DNA of 64,000 nt from Tillandsia leiboldiana. Lineage: Eukaryota > Streptophyta > Magnoliopsida > Poales > Bromeliaceae. The position numbers were made by a program, and so were the translations under genes. The notes under the pieces were generated by a model, which saw only the letters and a program-made list of their open reading frames with translations, was not told the origin of the DNA and did no database searches. The DNA is taken from NCBI GenBank assembly GCA_029204045.2, contig CM055075.1, forward strand, positions 20,084,491-20,148,490. The letters are read 5' to 3'. Positions 10,924 through 22,651 of the stretch are shown piece after piece; within the stretch, counting starts at the first letter, position 1, and each line of letters opens with the position of its first letter.

Positions 10924-11374
10924 TGTGATGATCCGGACTCCCGCAGGAACTGTGCAACATTAAACAGTGACTGTAGGGAGCTTATTCGGTGAAACAGAGC
11001 TTGTAGAATCGAAATTGGATATTTAATATAGACTCTGCGCGAAAATCGGAGCAAAAGGAATTTTCCGGGAGCTTTCGGCAAAATTTCGGATGAGAATTTG
11101 GCGAAATGGACGTCGTATTTGGACTCAGCGCGCGAAAACGATCGAAACGGTATATTTACTTTAATTTTTCGGCGCAAAATTACTGTTCACGCCGGAACAG
11201 TAACTCCGGCCGCCGGAATCACTGTTCCGGCAACCGGCGGCAGGCGGCGGCGACCGGCGGGCGGCGGCGCAGCGGCGGCGCAGCGGCGGAGCGCGGCGGA
11301 GCAGGGCAGAGCGCAGCGCGGGTGCGCGGTCCATGGGCCTGGCGTGCACCGGGAGCACCGAATACCCCCCTTGC

Positions 11375-11642
11375 CACGTGGCGCTTCCCCATTGGCCGGC
11401 CGGCTTCTAGAAGCACGTGGGAAGGTGACACGTGGCGCTCCCCTATTGGCCGACATCTTCCGGAAGACCCGGAGCGCGGACCGGCCACGTGCACCACGTG
11501 GCCACGTGGCGATTTTTCATTGGGCCTGCACAGGCTGTTTGCTGTTTTGTGGACACGTGGCGCTTTCTGGTTGGCCCATTTCGGTGTTTCCTGTTCGGAT
11601 CCGGATCCCGTGTGGGAATATTCCCTTTGGCCCACTATATAA
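11375..11642 (+). promoter_or_regulatory. LTR promoter: seven G-boxes and a TATA box
   Basis: CACGTG occurs at 11375, 11414, 11429, 11486, 11495, 11503 and 11554, several as CACGTGGC, alternating with ATTGG/TTGG (CCAAT-type) strings. TATATAA at 11636-11642 follows 77 bases after the last G-box. G-boxes bind plant bZIP and bHLH factors, and CACGTGGC is the core of ABA-response elements. The same block is at 23093-23360 in the 3' LTR. Confidence 0.7.
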
Positions 11643-12373
11643 GAAGCCCCCCACCTCTCCTCATTTCCTACCTCGAATTGCGGGCCTTAGAGAGAGAATC
11701 CAAATTTGAGCTCTATAGGAAAGTTCTTCCTCTCTCTCTCCTCTCTCTCTCCTCCAGATTTTAGAATTTTTGGAGTTACAGTTAGTGAGTTATCTCCGAC
11801 GCGGCGCACTGCGACGGTTTTCTTTTTCGGCCCATTTCCCGTCACAGTTCCGTCGAAAATTCCCTGTGGGCTAACCAGGAGGAATTTTTGGACGATTTTT
11901 GTGACAGCGCGTTCCTAAGAGGTAAGGCTTCGATTTTCGTGTTGATCACTTTGCTCCATTTCGTACTTTTGGCACGTTTCCCGAGGCCTCTTTGACCCCC
12001 CTTTTTGCTGTGGAAATTTCTGGACAGTGTCAGCTTCTCCGATTTTTATCTTGGCGTAGGAGCATCAGATCGAGGCGTTCAAAGAGTTGATTTTGATCTA
12101 CTCTTCGTGAGGAACGCAACTGTAATTTTTCCGGATTTTTCCTGAGCACTGTTTAGAGGTGAAAAACTCCTCTTTTCCTGTGCTGTTTAAAAAAAACAGC
12201 AAATATTGTGCTTTTTGGGATTTGTATTTATACCGGGAGCGTTGATTTGCAGGATTTGAGGACTGTGGACAACCAGGAAACTACCTGAGGTGTAGTTTGA
12301 GCTGCTCGAGGTGGGCGGTTGTTGCTTACCTCATTTTTGACAAGCTCACTGGGATTACTGGAACTCCCCTAAA

Positions 12374-12580
12374 ATTTAATTGATGAGAACAATTGGGACA
12401 GACTAATATGACAATTGATAAGAACAATTGGGACAAACCAATATGACAATTGATGAGAACAATTGGGACATACTAATATGACAATTGATGAGAACTATTG
12501 GGACAACTAACAGGACTACTAACAGGACTACTAACAGGACTACTAACAGGACAATTGATGAGAACCGCTGGGACTAACTG
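12374..12580 (+). repeat. Tandem repeats inside the Tekay LTR
   Basis: About five copies of a 35-bp unit built on 'acaattgatgagaacaattg' are followed by four copies of a 12-bp unit 'aggactactaac'. The 3' LTR carries the same block at about 24092-24298 with a few substitutions. Confidence 0.85.
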
Positions 12581-13973
12581 TCCTAAAATTTAATATGACC
12601 CCACAGATTATATGATGACTTATATTGAGACACTGGGATTGGAACAAAGGCTATAATCTCGCAGGCAAACAACTCTTTTTCCAGTAAAACAATCTTCTTT
12701 TAAAAATAAATATTTGACACCTTTGTACAGCTTTTTAATGATGCAATTGCATCTAGTCAGCCACTCTTCACTGCTACACTATCATCTTGGGATTTGTATC
12801 TGTTTCATTATTGTCCTTTGCATCCAGATGCTGGTTGCTCAAGTATGAGCAAGGGTTGGGATAGTGTAGTCGAGATTGCATTAGATTGTGGGCTTGTGGG
12901 GTATTACGGTGACCGCGGACAGTAGGCGGTCGACCAGATGTTTATCCTTGCATCAGATTGGGGTGGAGTCTGGTTTATTTTTGCATCAGCTGGGGATTGG
13001 GTTCCTGTAGTGGATGGTGTTTCCCACTTATTGAGTACTATCGCATCTGATTGGATATCAGGCTTCTTTAGTGGATGGTTTTTCCCACTTTGATCATAGT
13101 CATGATCCAGTCCTGCTATTTTGTGATATGTGCCACAGAGATACTTGTGATACTGATGACAGAGATACTTTACTCGTGTGGGTCGCTCCCCTCGAGTGCC
13201 ACTCCGGAGGTGTGCTTTTTCGGACCCAGCCTTGTGTGCCGGTCTGATACTTGTTTTGGGATGCGAGCCGTGCGGGCCGATCCCGCGTTTTCAAGCCTTG
13301 TGAGCAGATTCCGCTGAGCAGGCAACACCAGTTGTTACTGGTATCTAGATTGGGTTATTTGGACAGATACTATTTCTGATGCATACATACAGTTTTGACA
13401 GCATAGTAGTGGTAGTTTACCTGTTTCAGCATCTTATGTATCTTACCACTTCCCCTTTTCCCTTTTGCCTCTAGTAGTCCTAGTGGGTGCGTCAGAGTTG
13501 AGGTTTTGCCCACTAGGGGAGGCTGCTGGTTATCTGGTAGTTCTCACCCCCCATTATTTTCTGTCCCTTTCTTCTCCTTTATTTTGCAGAGTCGTCCGCG
13601 GGAGCTGCTAGGCCATCGGCAGCTGATCGAGGTAAGGGGATCGCTGAATAGATAGATCTCCTGGGAGACTGAGAGCTGTAGATAGATGCTGTACCCTTCA
13701 CTCACACTGTGGTATTCGCCTTTTATTTTGAGTCTGGCTTTCGCCAGCTGGTTGTACTATTTTGGTGAGCTGGGAGATTATTGTACATATTACAGTTTAT
13801 TTTTAGTTCCAGTATGAGATACTATGTGGTTCTTCTATTTCAGCTCTGTATTATGCTCTTTTATTGTACATTCGATATCTGAGCAGGTTACCAGCGCTTC
13901 GTGTACTCGGGAAATCCCGTGTGCACGGCGGATCTATTGGCGAGCCCGGGTTCCGGGGCGTGACAGATTAAGT

Positions 13974-13985
13974 TGGTATCAGAGC
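13974..13985 (+). other. Primer binding site of the Tekay-like element (tRNA-iMet)
   Basis: TGGTATCAGAGC, eight bases after the LTR end. It is a perfect 12-base match to the classical initiator-Met primer site. Confidence 0.93.
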
Positions 13986-14256
13986 TTAGGGATAGGTCAG
14001 TTGGGACTTAGGAAACCCTAGGCTTTTGACAGACCCTAAGATAATAGGGCGCGAGAGACGAGACATTTTGCGGAAGTCGTTAATTTATTGTTTGACTCTT
14101 CCAGTGAGAGAAGAGGGACCGACATACCCAAATTTCTGGTGCACGGTTATGTTGGCTGCAGACAACATAAAGTCATAGAAATAGGGGGATGTCTTTGACT
14201 TTCGCTAGATTTGGTCGTGTGGGGTTATGTTACTAAGTGTGATTTCTTGTGGTAGG

Positions 14257-16008
14257 ATGCCTCCGCGACGTAGGATGTTGACGCATTCTCAGCCGGATTC
14301 CCCTGAGCCCGATCAGGAGGAGTCCGGGCAGGGCCAGCAGAGTGAGGTGCCAGAGCTACAAGCTCAGATGGCCCAGATGTCCGAGGCTGTTCGGCGTCAG
14401 GAGGAGGCGATGGGTCGGCTGACGCAGATGTTAGAACAGAGAGCGCAGCCTGTTGTTGCACCCCCGGAGAATTCTCCCGTACCTTCTTCCCCTGCTGTGA
14501 ATCCCCCAGCTGTACCAGTGACCCCGGCATCCCCTGTTGCTCGGGGTACTGGTGGACAGCCGTCTGGGTTAACGGGATCTCTGACCCCGGCAGAGCAGCG
14601 AGGAGTGGTGGACTTGTTGATGAGGTTCCGCCAGTTCGACCCGCCCCATTTTTCGGGGCAGAACGCAGAGCCGTGGGAGGCAGAGTCGTGGATCACGGCG
14701 ATGGAGCGACGTTTTGAGACATTGTTTATCGAGGAGCGATATCAGGTGGTATTAGCGACGAACTTTTTTGAACACAACGCCGAAGCTTGGTGGCGGCGAG
14801 TCCGACCGGCTGGTCCGCCTGGGGCTCAGCTCCTGACCTGGGCGGAATTCCGCAATCTCCTTCTTGGGGCTTTCTTCCCGGAAAGCGTCCGGCAGAGGTT
14901 GGAGGAACAGTTGAGAAACCTTCGCCAAGGAGATCGGCCCGTACACGAGTACATTGCCAATTTCAATCAATTGTTGGCAAGTGTACCGAACGTGGCCAGG
15001 GATGAGGCGCACCGGATCTATATGTTCGAGCGAGGGTTGCACCGAGACCTTTTTCAGTTAGTTCGTTCGCGTAGGTTGCAGACTTTGGAAGCTTCGATGG
15101 AGCAGGCACTCTACGTTGAGTGCGGGGAGGTAGTGATAGGGGAGGTAGCTCCAGCTCCCGTAGTGATCCCGGGGGCAAAGCGACCGGCACCGGAGGTTGG
15201 GGGACAAACTAGTTCGTGGAGGCCGCCACGACCGTCGCAGCCACAGTTCCCCGGCCAAGGACGGTCTGAGCGACGAGGGCCTGGTGGGTCCCAGAGGCCC
15301 CAGCAGCGGCAGCAGCAGCAGAGGTCGCAATCGTCGCAGCGTGGGTCGCAGCGGCAGCCTCAGCGACAGCGGCAGTCTCAACAGCAATCACGACAGCCGC
15401 GGGCCCCCGGCAATTGTATTTTCTGCAGAGGTCAGCATTTTTCCAACACCTGCGACCAGCGGTGGGGTCGCTGCTATGGATGTGGGCAGCCCGGACACAT
15501 TAAAGCTTCATGCCCCTTTTCGGCCCCTGCCACTCCTTCCTCAGCATCGGCTCCATCTTCATCACAGCAACGGTCGACGGCTCAGCGGCCATATGCGCCA
15601 GCAGGCAGGCCATCTTCTTCCCATCCCACGGATTATCGCCCTCCAGCTCAGAGTGGGCGAGTGTATGCTGCACAGGTAGAGGACTCTTCAGCCGCAGATC
15701 ATGTGGTGGCAGGTATCACCTTACTTTCTGGCATTAGGACTCGTACTTTATTTGACACTGGAGCATCGCATTCTTTTATTAGTAAATCATTTGCATCATT
15801 ACATGGGTTAGGGGTAGGACTTTTGCCACGTGCACTAAAAGTTCAGATTCCCGATCACACCTTGCACGTGGAGGAATATTGTTGGTCCTGCCCGATGCAA
15901 ATCGAGTCCTGGATTATGCCAGCAGACCTGTTGGGTCCTGAGACAATTGAAGGACTTCGATGTGGTCCTCGGGATGGACTGGCTGGCTCGGTATTTTGCG
16001 ACTATTGA
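14257..16008 (+). CDS. Gypsy gag and protease (first part of gag-pol)
   Basis: I start at the ATG at 14257 (MPPRRRMLTHSQ), the usual Met-Pro-Pro-Arg start of this Gag group, although an in-frame ATG lies 10 codons upstream. An N-terminal helix with Gln/Glu repeats precedes the capsid-like Retrotrans_gag domain (RFRQFDPPHFSG to RLQTLEASMEQALYV, about residues 120-280). A Gln/Arg/Ser-rich basic stretch follows, then a CCHC zinc knuckle (CYGCGQPGHIKASC, 15472-15513). The aspartic protease active site FDTGASHSF is at 15751-15777. The frame ends at 16008 only because of an extra G near 15929; the second copy of this sequence (19432) lacks it. Gag packages the RNA and protease cuts the polyprotein. 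Confidence 0.9.
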   Translation: MPPRRRMLTHSQPDSPEPDQEESGQGQQSEVPELQAQMAQMSEAVRRQEEAMGRLTQMLEQRAQPVVAPPENSPVPSSPAVNPPAVPVTPASPVARGTGGQPSGLTGSLTPAEQRGVVDLLMRFRQFDPPHFSGQNAEPWEAESWITAMERRFETLFIEERYQVVLATNFFEHNAEAWWRRVRPAGPPGAQLLTWAEFRNLLLGAFFPESVRQRLEEQLRNLRQGDRPVHEYIANFNQLLASVPNVARDEAHRIYMFERGLHRDLFQLVRSRRLQTLEASMEQALYVECGEVVIGEVAPAPVVIPGAKRPAPEVGGQTSSWRPPRPSQPQFPGQGRSERRGPGGSQRPQQRQQQQRSQSSQRGSQRQPQRQRQSQQQSRQPRAPGNCIFCRGQHFSNTCDQRWGRCYGCGQPGHIKASCPFSAPATPSSASAPSSSQQRSTAQRPYAPAGRPSSSHPTDYRPPAQSGRVYAAQVEDSSAADHVVAGITLLSGIRTRTLFDTGASHSFISKSFASLHGLGVGLLPRALKVQIPDHTLHVEEYCWSCPMQIESWIMPADLLGPETIEGLRCGPRDGLAGSVFCDY

Positions 16009-18803
16009 TTGTGCCGCAAGGACCGTCACTTTTAGAGAGCCAGGCCAGGAGATGTTGGTATATCAAGGATGTCAGAGTGCTTTCTTTGCCTCTATGGTCT
16101 CGACTTCCCGAGCGAGGCAAATGATCCATCGAGGGTGTGTAGCCTTTTTGGCTAGTGTTGTTGAGGGGCCTACGGTGGCGCCGGGACTCGGGGATATCCC
16201 TATTGCCCGCGAGTTCCCGGATGTTTTTCCCCCTGAGCTTACTAACATGCCGCCAGATAGGGAAATTGAGTTTGTGATTGACGTAGTCCCAGGAACTGCG
16301 CCAATCTCTAAGGCTCCTTACCGGATGGCACCGGCTGAGTTGCGAGAGCTTAAGGCGCAACTTCAGGATTTAATGGATAAGGGCTTTATTAGGCCGAGTG
16401 TGTCGCCTTGGGAGCGCCGGTGCTATTCGTGAAAAAAAAGGATGGGTCACTTCGATTGTGTGTGGACTATAGGGAATTAAATAAAAGTGACCATCAAGAA
16501 CAAGTACCCTTTGCCACGCATCGATGATCTTTTTGATCAGCTGCAAGGGTCTTGTGTCTTCTCTAAGATAGATTTGCCAGTCCGGTTACCACCAGTTGAA
16601 GGTGAAGGCCGTAGAAATTCCGAAAACGGCATTTAGATCACGGTATGGGCATTATGAATTTACAGTTATGCCTTTGGGCTAACTAATGCCCCTGCCGCGT
16701 TCATGGATTTAATGAACCGGATCTTCCGACCGTACTTAGATCGATTTGTGGTAGTTTCATTGATGATATCTTGGTCTACTCCCGAAGTGATGCGGAGCAT
16801 GAGGAGCACTTGAGGATTGTGCTGCAACTTCTAACGAGAGAAGAAGTTGTTTGCCAAGCTGGCAAAATGCGAATTTTGGCTTCGGGAGGTAGTCTTCTTG
16901 GGCCATGTGATTTCCGCTGCAGGTGTGGCGGTGGAACCCAGCGAAGATTGAGGCAGTCCGTGATTGGCCCCGACCGACGACGATTTCTGAGGTACGTAGC
17001 TTTATGGGTTTAGGCTGGGTATTACCGTCGGTTTGTGGAAGGGCTTTTGCGAAGCTCTCCACACCCCTCACTCGCTTGACGCGTAAGGGAGTGAAGTTTA
17101 TCTGGAGTGAGGACTGTCAAAAGAGCTTTGAGGAGCTAAAGAATAGACTGATGACCGCTCCTATCCTTTCCCTTCCTGTTATTGGGAAAAGGATATGTGA
17201 TCTACTAGCGATGCATCACACAGTGGACTCGGAATGTGTGTTGATGCAGGGAAGGGAGAGGTAATTGCATATGCATCAAGACAACTCAAAGAATATGAGA
17301 AAAATTACCCTACCCATGACTTGGAGCTTGCTGCTGTAGTGTTTTGCACTAAAGCTTTGGCGTCATTATCTGTATGGAGAACACTGTGAAATCTACACCG
17401 ATCACAAGAGCCTAAAATACCTGTTCACGCAGAAGGAGCTAAATTTGAGGCAACGTAGGTGGTTAGAGCTATTAAAGGATTATGATGTAGATATTCTCTA
17501 CCACCCAGGCAAGGCTAATGTGGTCGCTGACGCCTTGAGTAGGAGAGCGGTGCAAAGTTTGTCTATGTTGATCACAGACCAAGCGCCGCTATTAGAGGAG
17601 ATGAGACGACTCGAGATAGAGGTTGTGTCCCCTGGGGTCACTGCTAGACTGGACATCTTTAGTCTTGCAGCCCACTCTGCTGGACAGGATCAGGGAGAAA
17701 CAGAGTGAGGACCCCCACTTGACCAGGATTAGAGATCAGATTCCGAGTGATCAGTCTGGGGACTTTACGGTAGATGCCTCGGGAGTAATGAGGTACAGGA
17801 AACGAGCATGTGTGCCAATAGATGTGGAGATTAGAGAACAGATATTGCGAGAGGCCCATTATACACCTTATACCCACATCCTGGTGGACTAAGATGTATA
17901 AAGATCCAAGGCACACTTCTGTGGAAAGGCCATGAAAGGGATATGGGAGATTTGTGGCCCAGTGTGAACTTGTCAGAGGTGAACGCTGAGCATCGAGTTG
18001 CCAGCTGGCAAGTTACAGAGTCTCCCACTCCCCGGTGCGGAATGGGACCGATTACGTGGATTTCGTGGTCGGAACTACCTAGGGCACAGGGAGGAGCTGA
18101 TGCTATCTGGGTGTTGTAGACGGACTTACCAATCGAAAGCGCACTTTCTGCCATGCAGACTACTGGACATTGAGGTACTAGGCCAGTTATATCTAGATGA
18201 GATAGAAGATTACATGGAGTACCAGCCTCCATAGTATCAGATAGAGACCCGAGGTTTTGTTTGCATTTATGTGAAGAGTTTGCAAAAAGCCCCTTGGGGA
18301 CTGACCTCAGGTTCAGACGGCTTTTCCTCCGCAGATGATGGGCAGTCAGAGCGGACTATACAAATCCTGAAGACATGTTAAGGGCTTGTGTCTTGGATTG
18401 CGGCGGAGGGTGGATTCGACATTTATCATCCTTGGCTGACTCGATAAAACAATAGTTTCAAGCGAGCATTCAGAGGCTCCGTTTGAAGCATTATATGGAC
18501 GCAAGTGCGATCACCACTTTATTGGAGTGAGTGGGGCGAGAGGCGGACTTGGGACAAGATGTGTTGTTATAGGGCAGAGGAGACGTTCCGAGTGATTCGT
18601 TCGGAAGCATCTTCAAACCGCCCCAAAGCGACAAAGGAGTTATGCGATGTTCGGAGACGAGACTTGAATTTCAGGTTGGGGATCATGTATTCCTGCAAAG
18701 TCTCGCCATCCAAGGAATCAGGAGGGTTCGGCATTCGGGGGAAACTTTAGCCCTCCGATATATTGGACCCTTTGAGGTATTGGGGCGTATCGGGCCAGTT
18801 GCC
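15410..18803 (+). repeat. First copy of a 3.39-kb duplicated stretch (likely assembly overlap)
   Basis: This stretch corresponds base for base, apart from scattered errors, to 18904-22296. It covers the zinc knuckle to the integrase C-terminal domain. Single-base gains and losses are few up to about 16400 and become dense towards 18803, where the N run starts. Examples are one G lost near 16412, one A gained near 16487 and one C gained near 16578. The catalytic motif FIDD is at 16756-16767. The error gradient fits a contig end. Confidence 0.92.
15947..18803 (+). pseudogene. Error-ridden copy of protease to integrase
   Basis: Pieces of gag-pol read in shifting frames: the segment after protease and start of RT (15947-16432), RT with FIDD near 16760, RNase H near 17170-17450 (RQRRWLELLKDYDVDILYHP at 17448), and integrase fragments to 18750. 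Almost every break is a one-base indel or a small local change absent from the other copy. I read it as consensus error rather than biological decay, but as written it cannot encode a protein. Confidence 0.8.
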
Positions 18804-18903
18804 NNNNNNNNNNNNNNNNNNNNNNNNNNNNNNNNNNNNNNNNNNNNNNNNNNNNNNNNNNNNNNNNNNNNNNNNNNNNNNNNNNNNNNNNNNNNNNNNN
18901 NNN
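18804..18903. other. Assembly gap, exactly 100 N
   Basis: A run of 100 N. The round number is a scaffolding placeholder and not a measured gap size. The sequence after it restarts at the point that corresponds to 15410. Confidence 0.99.
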
Positions 18904-21900
18904 GCAATTGTATTTCTGCAGAGGTCACATTTTTCCAACACCTTCGACCACGGTGGGGTCCTTGCTATGGATGGTGGGGCAGCCCGGACACACTTAAAGG
19001 CTTCATTCCCCTTTCGGTTCGGGCCCCTGCCACGCCTTCCTCAGCATCGGCTCCATTCTTCATCACAGCAAGCGGTCTACGGCTCACGGCCATGCGCCAG
19101 CAGGCAGGCCATCTTCTTCCCATCCCACGGATTATCGCCCTCCAGCTCAGAGTGGGCGAGTGTATGCTGCACAGGTAGAGGACTCTTCAGCCGCAGATCA
19201 TGTGGTGGCAGGTATCACCTTACTTTCTGGCATTAGGACTCGTACTTTATTTGACACTGGAGCATCGCATTCTTTTATTAGTAAATCATTTGCATCATTA
19301 CATGGGTTAGGGGTAGGACTTTTGCCACGTGCACTAAAAGTTCAGATTCCCGATCACACCTTGCACGTGGAGGAATATTGTTGGTCCTGCCCGATGCAAA
19401 TCGAGTCCTGGATTATGCCAGCAGACCTGTTGGTCCTGAGACAATTGAAGGACTTCGATGGGTCCTCGGGATGGACTGGCTGGCTCGGTATTTTGCGACT
19501 ATTGATTGTGCCGCAAGGACCGTCACTTTTAGAGAGCCAGGCCAGGAGATGTTGGTATATCAAGGATGTCAGAGTGCTTTCTTTGCCTCTATGGTCTCGA
19601 CTTCCCGAGCGAGGCAAATGATCCATCGAGGGTGTGTAGCCTTTTTGGCTAGTGTTGTTGAGGGGCCTACGGTGGCGCCGGGACTCGGGGATATCCCTAT
19701 TGCCCGCGAGTTCCCGGATGTTTTTCCCCCTGAGCTTACTAACATGCCGCCAGATAGGGAAATTGAGTTTGTGATTGACGTAGTCCCAGGAACTGCGCCA
19801 ATCTCTAAGGCTCCTTACCGGATGGCACCGGCTGAGTTGCGAGAGCTTAAGGCGCAACTTCAGGATTTAATGGATAAGGGCTTTATTAGGCCGAGTGTGT
19901 CGCCTTGGGGAGCGCCGGTGCTATTCGTGAAAAAAAAGGATGGGTCACTTCGATTGTGTGTGGACTATAGGGAATTAAATAAAGTGACCATCAAGAACAA
20001 GTACCCTTTGCCACGCATCGATGATCTTTTTTGATCAGCTGCAAGGGTCTTGTGTCTTCTCTAAGATAGATTTGCAGTCCGGTTACCACCAGTTGAAGGT
20101 GAAGGCCGTAGAAATTCCGAAAACGGCATTTAGATCACGGTATGGGCATTATGAATTTACAGTTATGCCTTTTGGGCTAACTAATGCCCCTGCCGCGTTC
20201 ATGGATTTAATGAACCGGATCTTCCGACCGTACTTAGATCGATTTGTGGTAGTTTTCATTGATGATATCTTGGTCTACTCCCGAAGTGATGCGGAGCATG
20301 AGGAGCACTTGAGGATTGTGCTGCAACTTCTACGAGAGAAGAAGTTGTTTGCCAAGCTGGCAAATGCGAATTTTGGCTTCGGGAGGTAGTCTTCTTGGGC
20401 CATGTGATTTCCGCTGCAGGTGTGGCGGTGGACCCAGCGAAGATTGAGGCAGTCCGTGATTGGCCCCGACCGACGACGATTTCTGAGGTACGTAGCTTTA
20501 TGGGTTTAGCTGGGTATTACCGTCGGTTTGTGGAAGGCTTTGCGAAGCTCTCCACACCCCTCACTCGCTTGACGCGTAAGGGAGTGAAGTTTATCTGGAG
20601 TGAGGACTGTCAAAAGAGCTTTGAGGAGCTAAAGAATAGACTGATGACCGCTCCTATCCTTTCCCTTCCTGTTATGGGAAAAGGATATGTGATCTACAGC
20701 GATGCATCACACAGTGGACTCGGATGTGTGTTGATGCAGGAAGGGAGGGTAATTGCATATGCATCAAGACAACTCAAAGAATATGAGAAAAATTACCCTA
20801 CCCATGACTTGGAGCTTGCTGCTGTAGTGTTTGCACTAAAGCTTTGGCGTCATTATCTGTATGGAGAACACTGTGAAATCTACACCGATCACAAGAGCCT
20901 AAAATACCTGTTCACGCAGAAGGAGCTAAATTTGAGGCAACGTAGGTGGTTAGAGCTATTAAAGGATTATGATGTAGATATTCTCTACCACCCAGGCAAG
21001 GCTAATGTGGTCGCTGACGCCTTGAGTAGGAGAGCGGTGCAAAGTTTGTCTATGTTGATCACAGACCAAGCGCCGCTATTAGAGGAGATGAGACGACTCG
21101 AGATAGAGGTTGTGTCCCCTGGGGTCACTGCTAGACTGACATCTTTAGTCTTGCAGCCCACTCTGCTGGACAGGATCAGGGAGAAACAGAGTGAGGACCC
21201 CCACTTGACCAGGATTAGAGATCAGATTCCGAGTGATCAGTCTGGGGACTTTACGGTAGATGCCTCGGGAGTACTGAGGTACAGGAACCGAGCATGTGTG
21301 CCAATAGATGTGGAGATTAGAGAACAGATATTGCGAGAGGCCCATTATACACCTTATACCCTACATCCTGGTGGGACTAAGATGTATAAAGACCTCAAGG
21401 CACACTTCTGGTGGAAAGGCATGAAAAGGGATATTGGGAGATTTGTGGCCCAGTGTTTAACTTGTCAGCAGGTGAAAGCTGAGCATCGAGTGCCAGCTGG
21501 CAAGTTACAGAGTCTCCCAATCCCCGAGTGGAAATGGGACCATATTACGATGGATTTCGTGGTCGGACTACCTAGGGCACAGGGAGGAGCTGATGCTATC
21601 TGGGTAGTTGTAGATCGACTTACCAAGTCGGCGCACTTTCTGCCCATGCAGACTACGTGGCCACTTGAGCGACTAGCCCAGTTATATCTAGATGAGATAG
21701 TAAGATTACATGGAGTACCAGCCTCCATAGTATCAGATAGAGACCCGAGGTTTGTTTCGCATTTCTGGAAGAGTTTGCAAACAGCCTTGGGGACTGAACT
21801 CAGGTTCAGTACGGCTTTTCATCCGCAGACTGATGGGCAGTCAGAGCGGACTATACAAATCCTGGAAGACATGTTAAGGGCTTGTGTCTTGGATTTCGGC

Positions 21901-22599
21901 GGAGGGTGGATTCGACATTTATCTTTGGCTGAATTCGCATACAACAATAGTTTTCAAGCGAGCATTCAGATGGCTCCGTTTGAAGCATTATATGGACGCA
22001 AGTGTCGATCACCACTTTATTGGAGTGATGTGGGCGAGAGGCGGACCTTGGGACCAGATGTGTTGTTAGAGGCAGAGGAGAAGGTCCGAGTGATTCGGAA
22101 GCATCTTCAAACCGCCCAAAGCCGACAAAGGAGTTATGCCGATGTTCGGCGACGAGACTTAGAATTTCAGGTTGGGGATCATGTATTCCTGAAAGTCTCG
22201 CCATCCAAAGGAATCAGGAGGTTCGGCATTCGGGGGAAACTTAGCCCCCGATATATTGGACCCTTTGAGGTATTGGGGCGTATCGGGCCAGTTGCCTACC
22301 GACTTGCACTTCCTCCAAGGCTTGCTAGTGTCCATGATGTATTTCATGTTTCTACTTTGAGAAAGTATATCTTCGACCCAGCGCACGTCATCGACTTCAC
22401 ACCGCTTGAGATTAGCGAAGACTTGAGGTATGAGGAGCGCCCACTGCGAATTCTGGACCGAGAGGTGAGAGAATTGCGCAATCGGGCCATCCCCTATGTG
22501 AAAATCCAATGGGGCAATCATGACGAGCGCGAGGCTACATGGGAGCTCGAGTCGGAGATGAGGGATGCTCACCCCTACTTATTCGAGACATCGGACTGA
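18904..22599 (+). CDS. Gypsy gag-pol, zinc knuckle to chromodomain (cleaner copy)
   Basis: Domains in order: remains of the zinc-knuckle region (18904-19140, error-rich next to the gap), protease with DTGA at 19253-19264, RT with FIDD at 20255-20266, RNase H (YSDASHSGLGCVLMQ near 20694; DHKSLKYL near 20890), integrase zinc finger (H, H near 21345-21370; CLTCQQ near 21455), and integrase core with Asp at 21553-21555 and 21736-21738 and Glu at 21844-21846. GPY (LSPRYIGPFEVL near 22240) and a C-terminal chromodomain (EVRELRNRAIPYVKIQWGNH, ending near 22560) complete it. Frameshifts near 19460, 20030 and 20360 are each absent from the first copy. From 20395 to the TGA at 22597-22599 the frame is unbroken for 734 codons. 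Collapsed, gag-pol is roughly 1600 codons. Confidence 0.92.
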
Positions 22600-22641
22600 G
22601 GATTATTGTGTAGTCTCGTTTCGAGGACGAAACTCTTTTAG

Positions 22642-22651
22642 TGGGGGAGGA
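22642..22651 (+). other. Polypurine tract of the Tekay-like element
   Basis: 'tgggggagga' directly abuts the 3' LTR. The GAGGACGAAACT string usual after gypsy pol is about 20 bases upstream (22620-22633). Confidence 0.9.

Larger units (their letters stand above)
10924..13965 (+). repeat. 5' LTR of the Tekay-like element
   Basis: Starts TGTGATGATCC and ends GGGGCGTGACA. In order it contains an inverted repeat TTACTGTTC/GAACAGTAA (11180-11203), a very GC-rich stretch, seven G-boxes (11375-11559), a TATA box (11636-11642), a CT-rich leader near 11740, tandem 35-bp and 12-bp repeats (12374-12580), and 'cgggaaatcccg' shortly before the end. Confidence 0.95.

Noticed and set aside
11098..11764. 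Overlapping open frames of 110-203 codons in both strands of the GC-rich LTR (repeated at 22826-23482)
   Set aside because: They lie across the promoter and G-box region of an LTR, exist in several frames at once because GC-rich DNA has few stops, and have no domain-like features.
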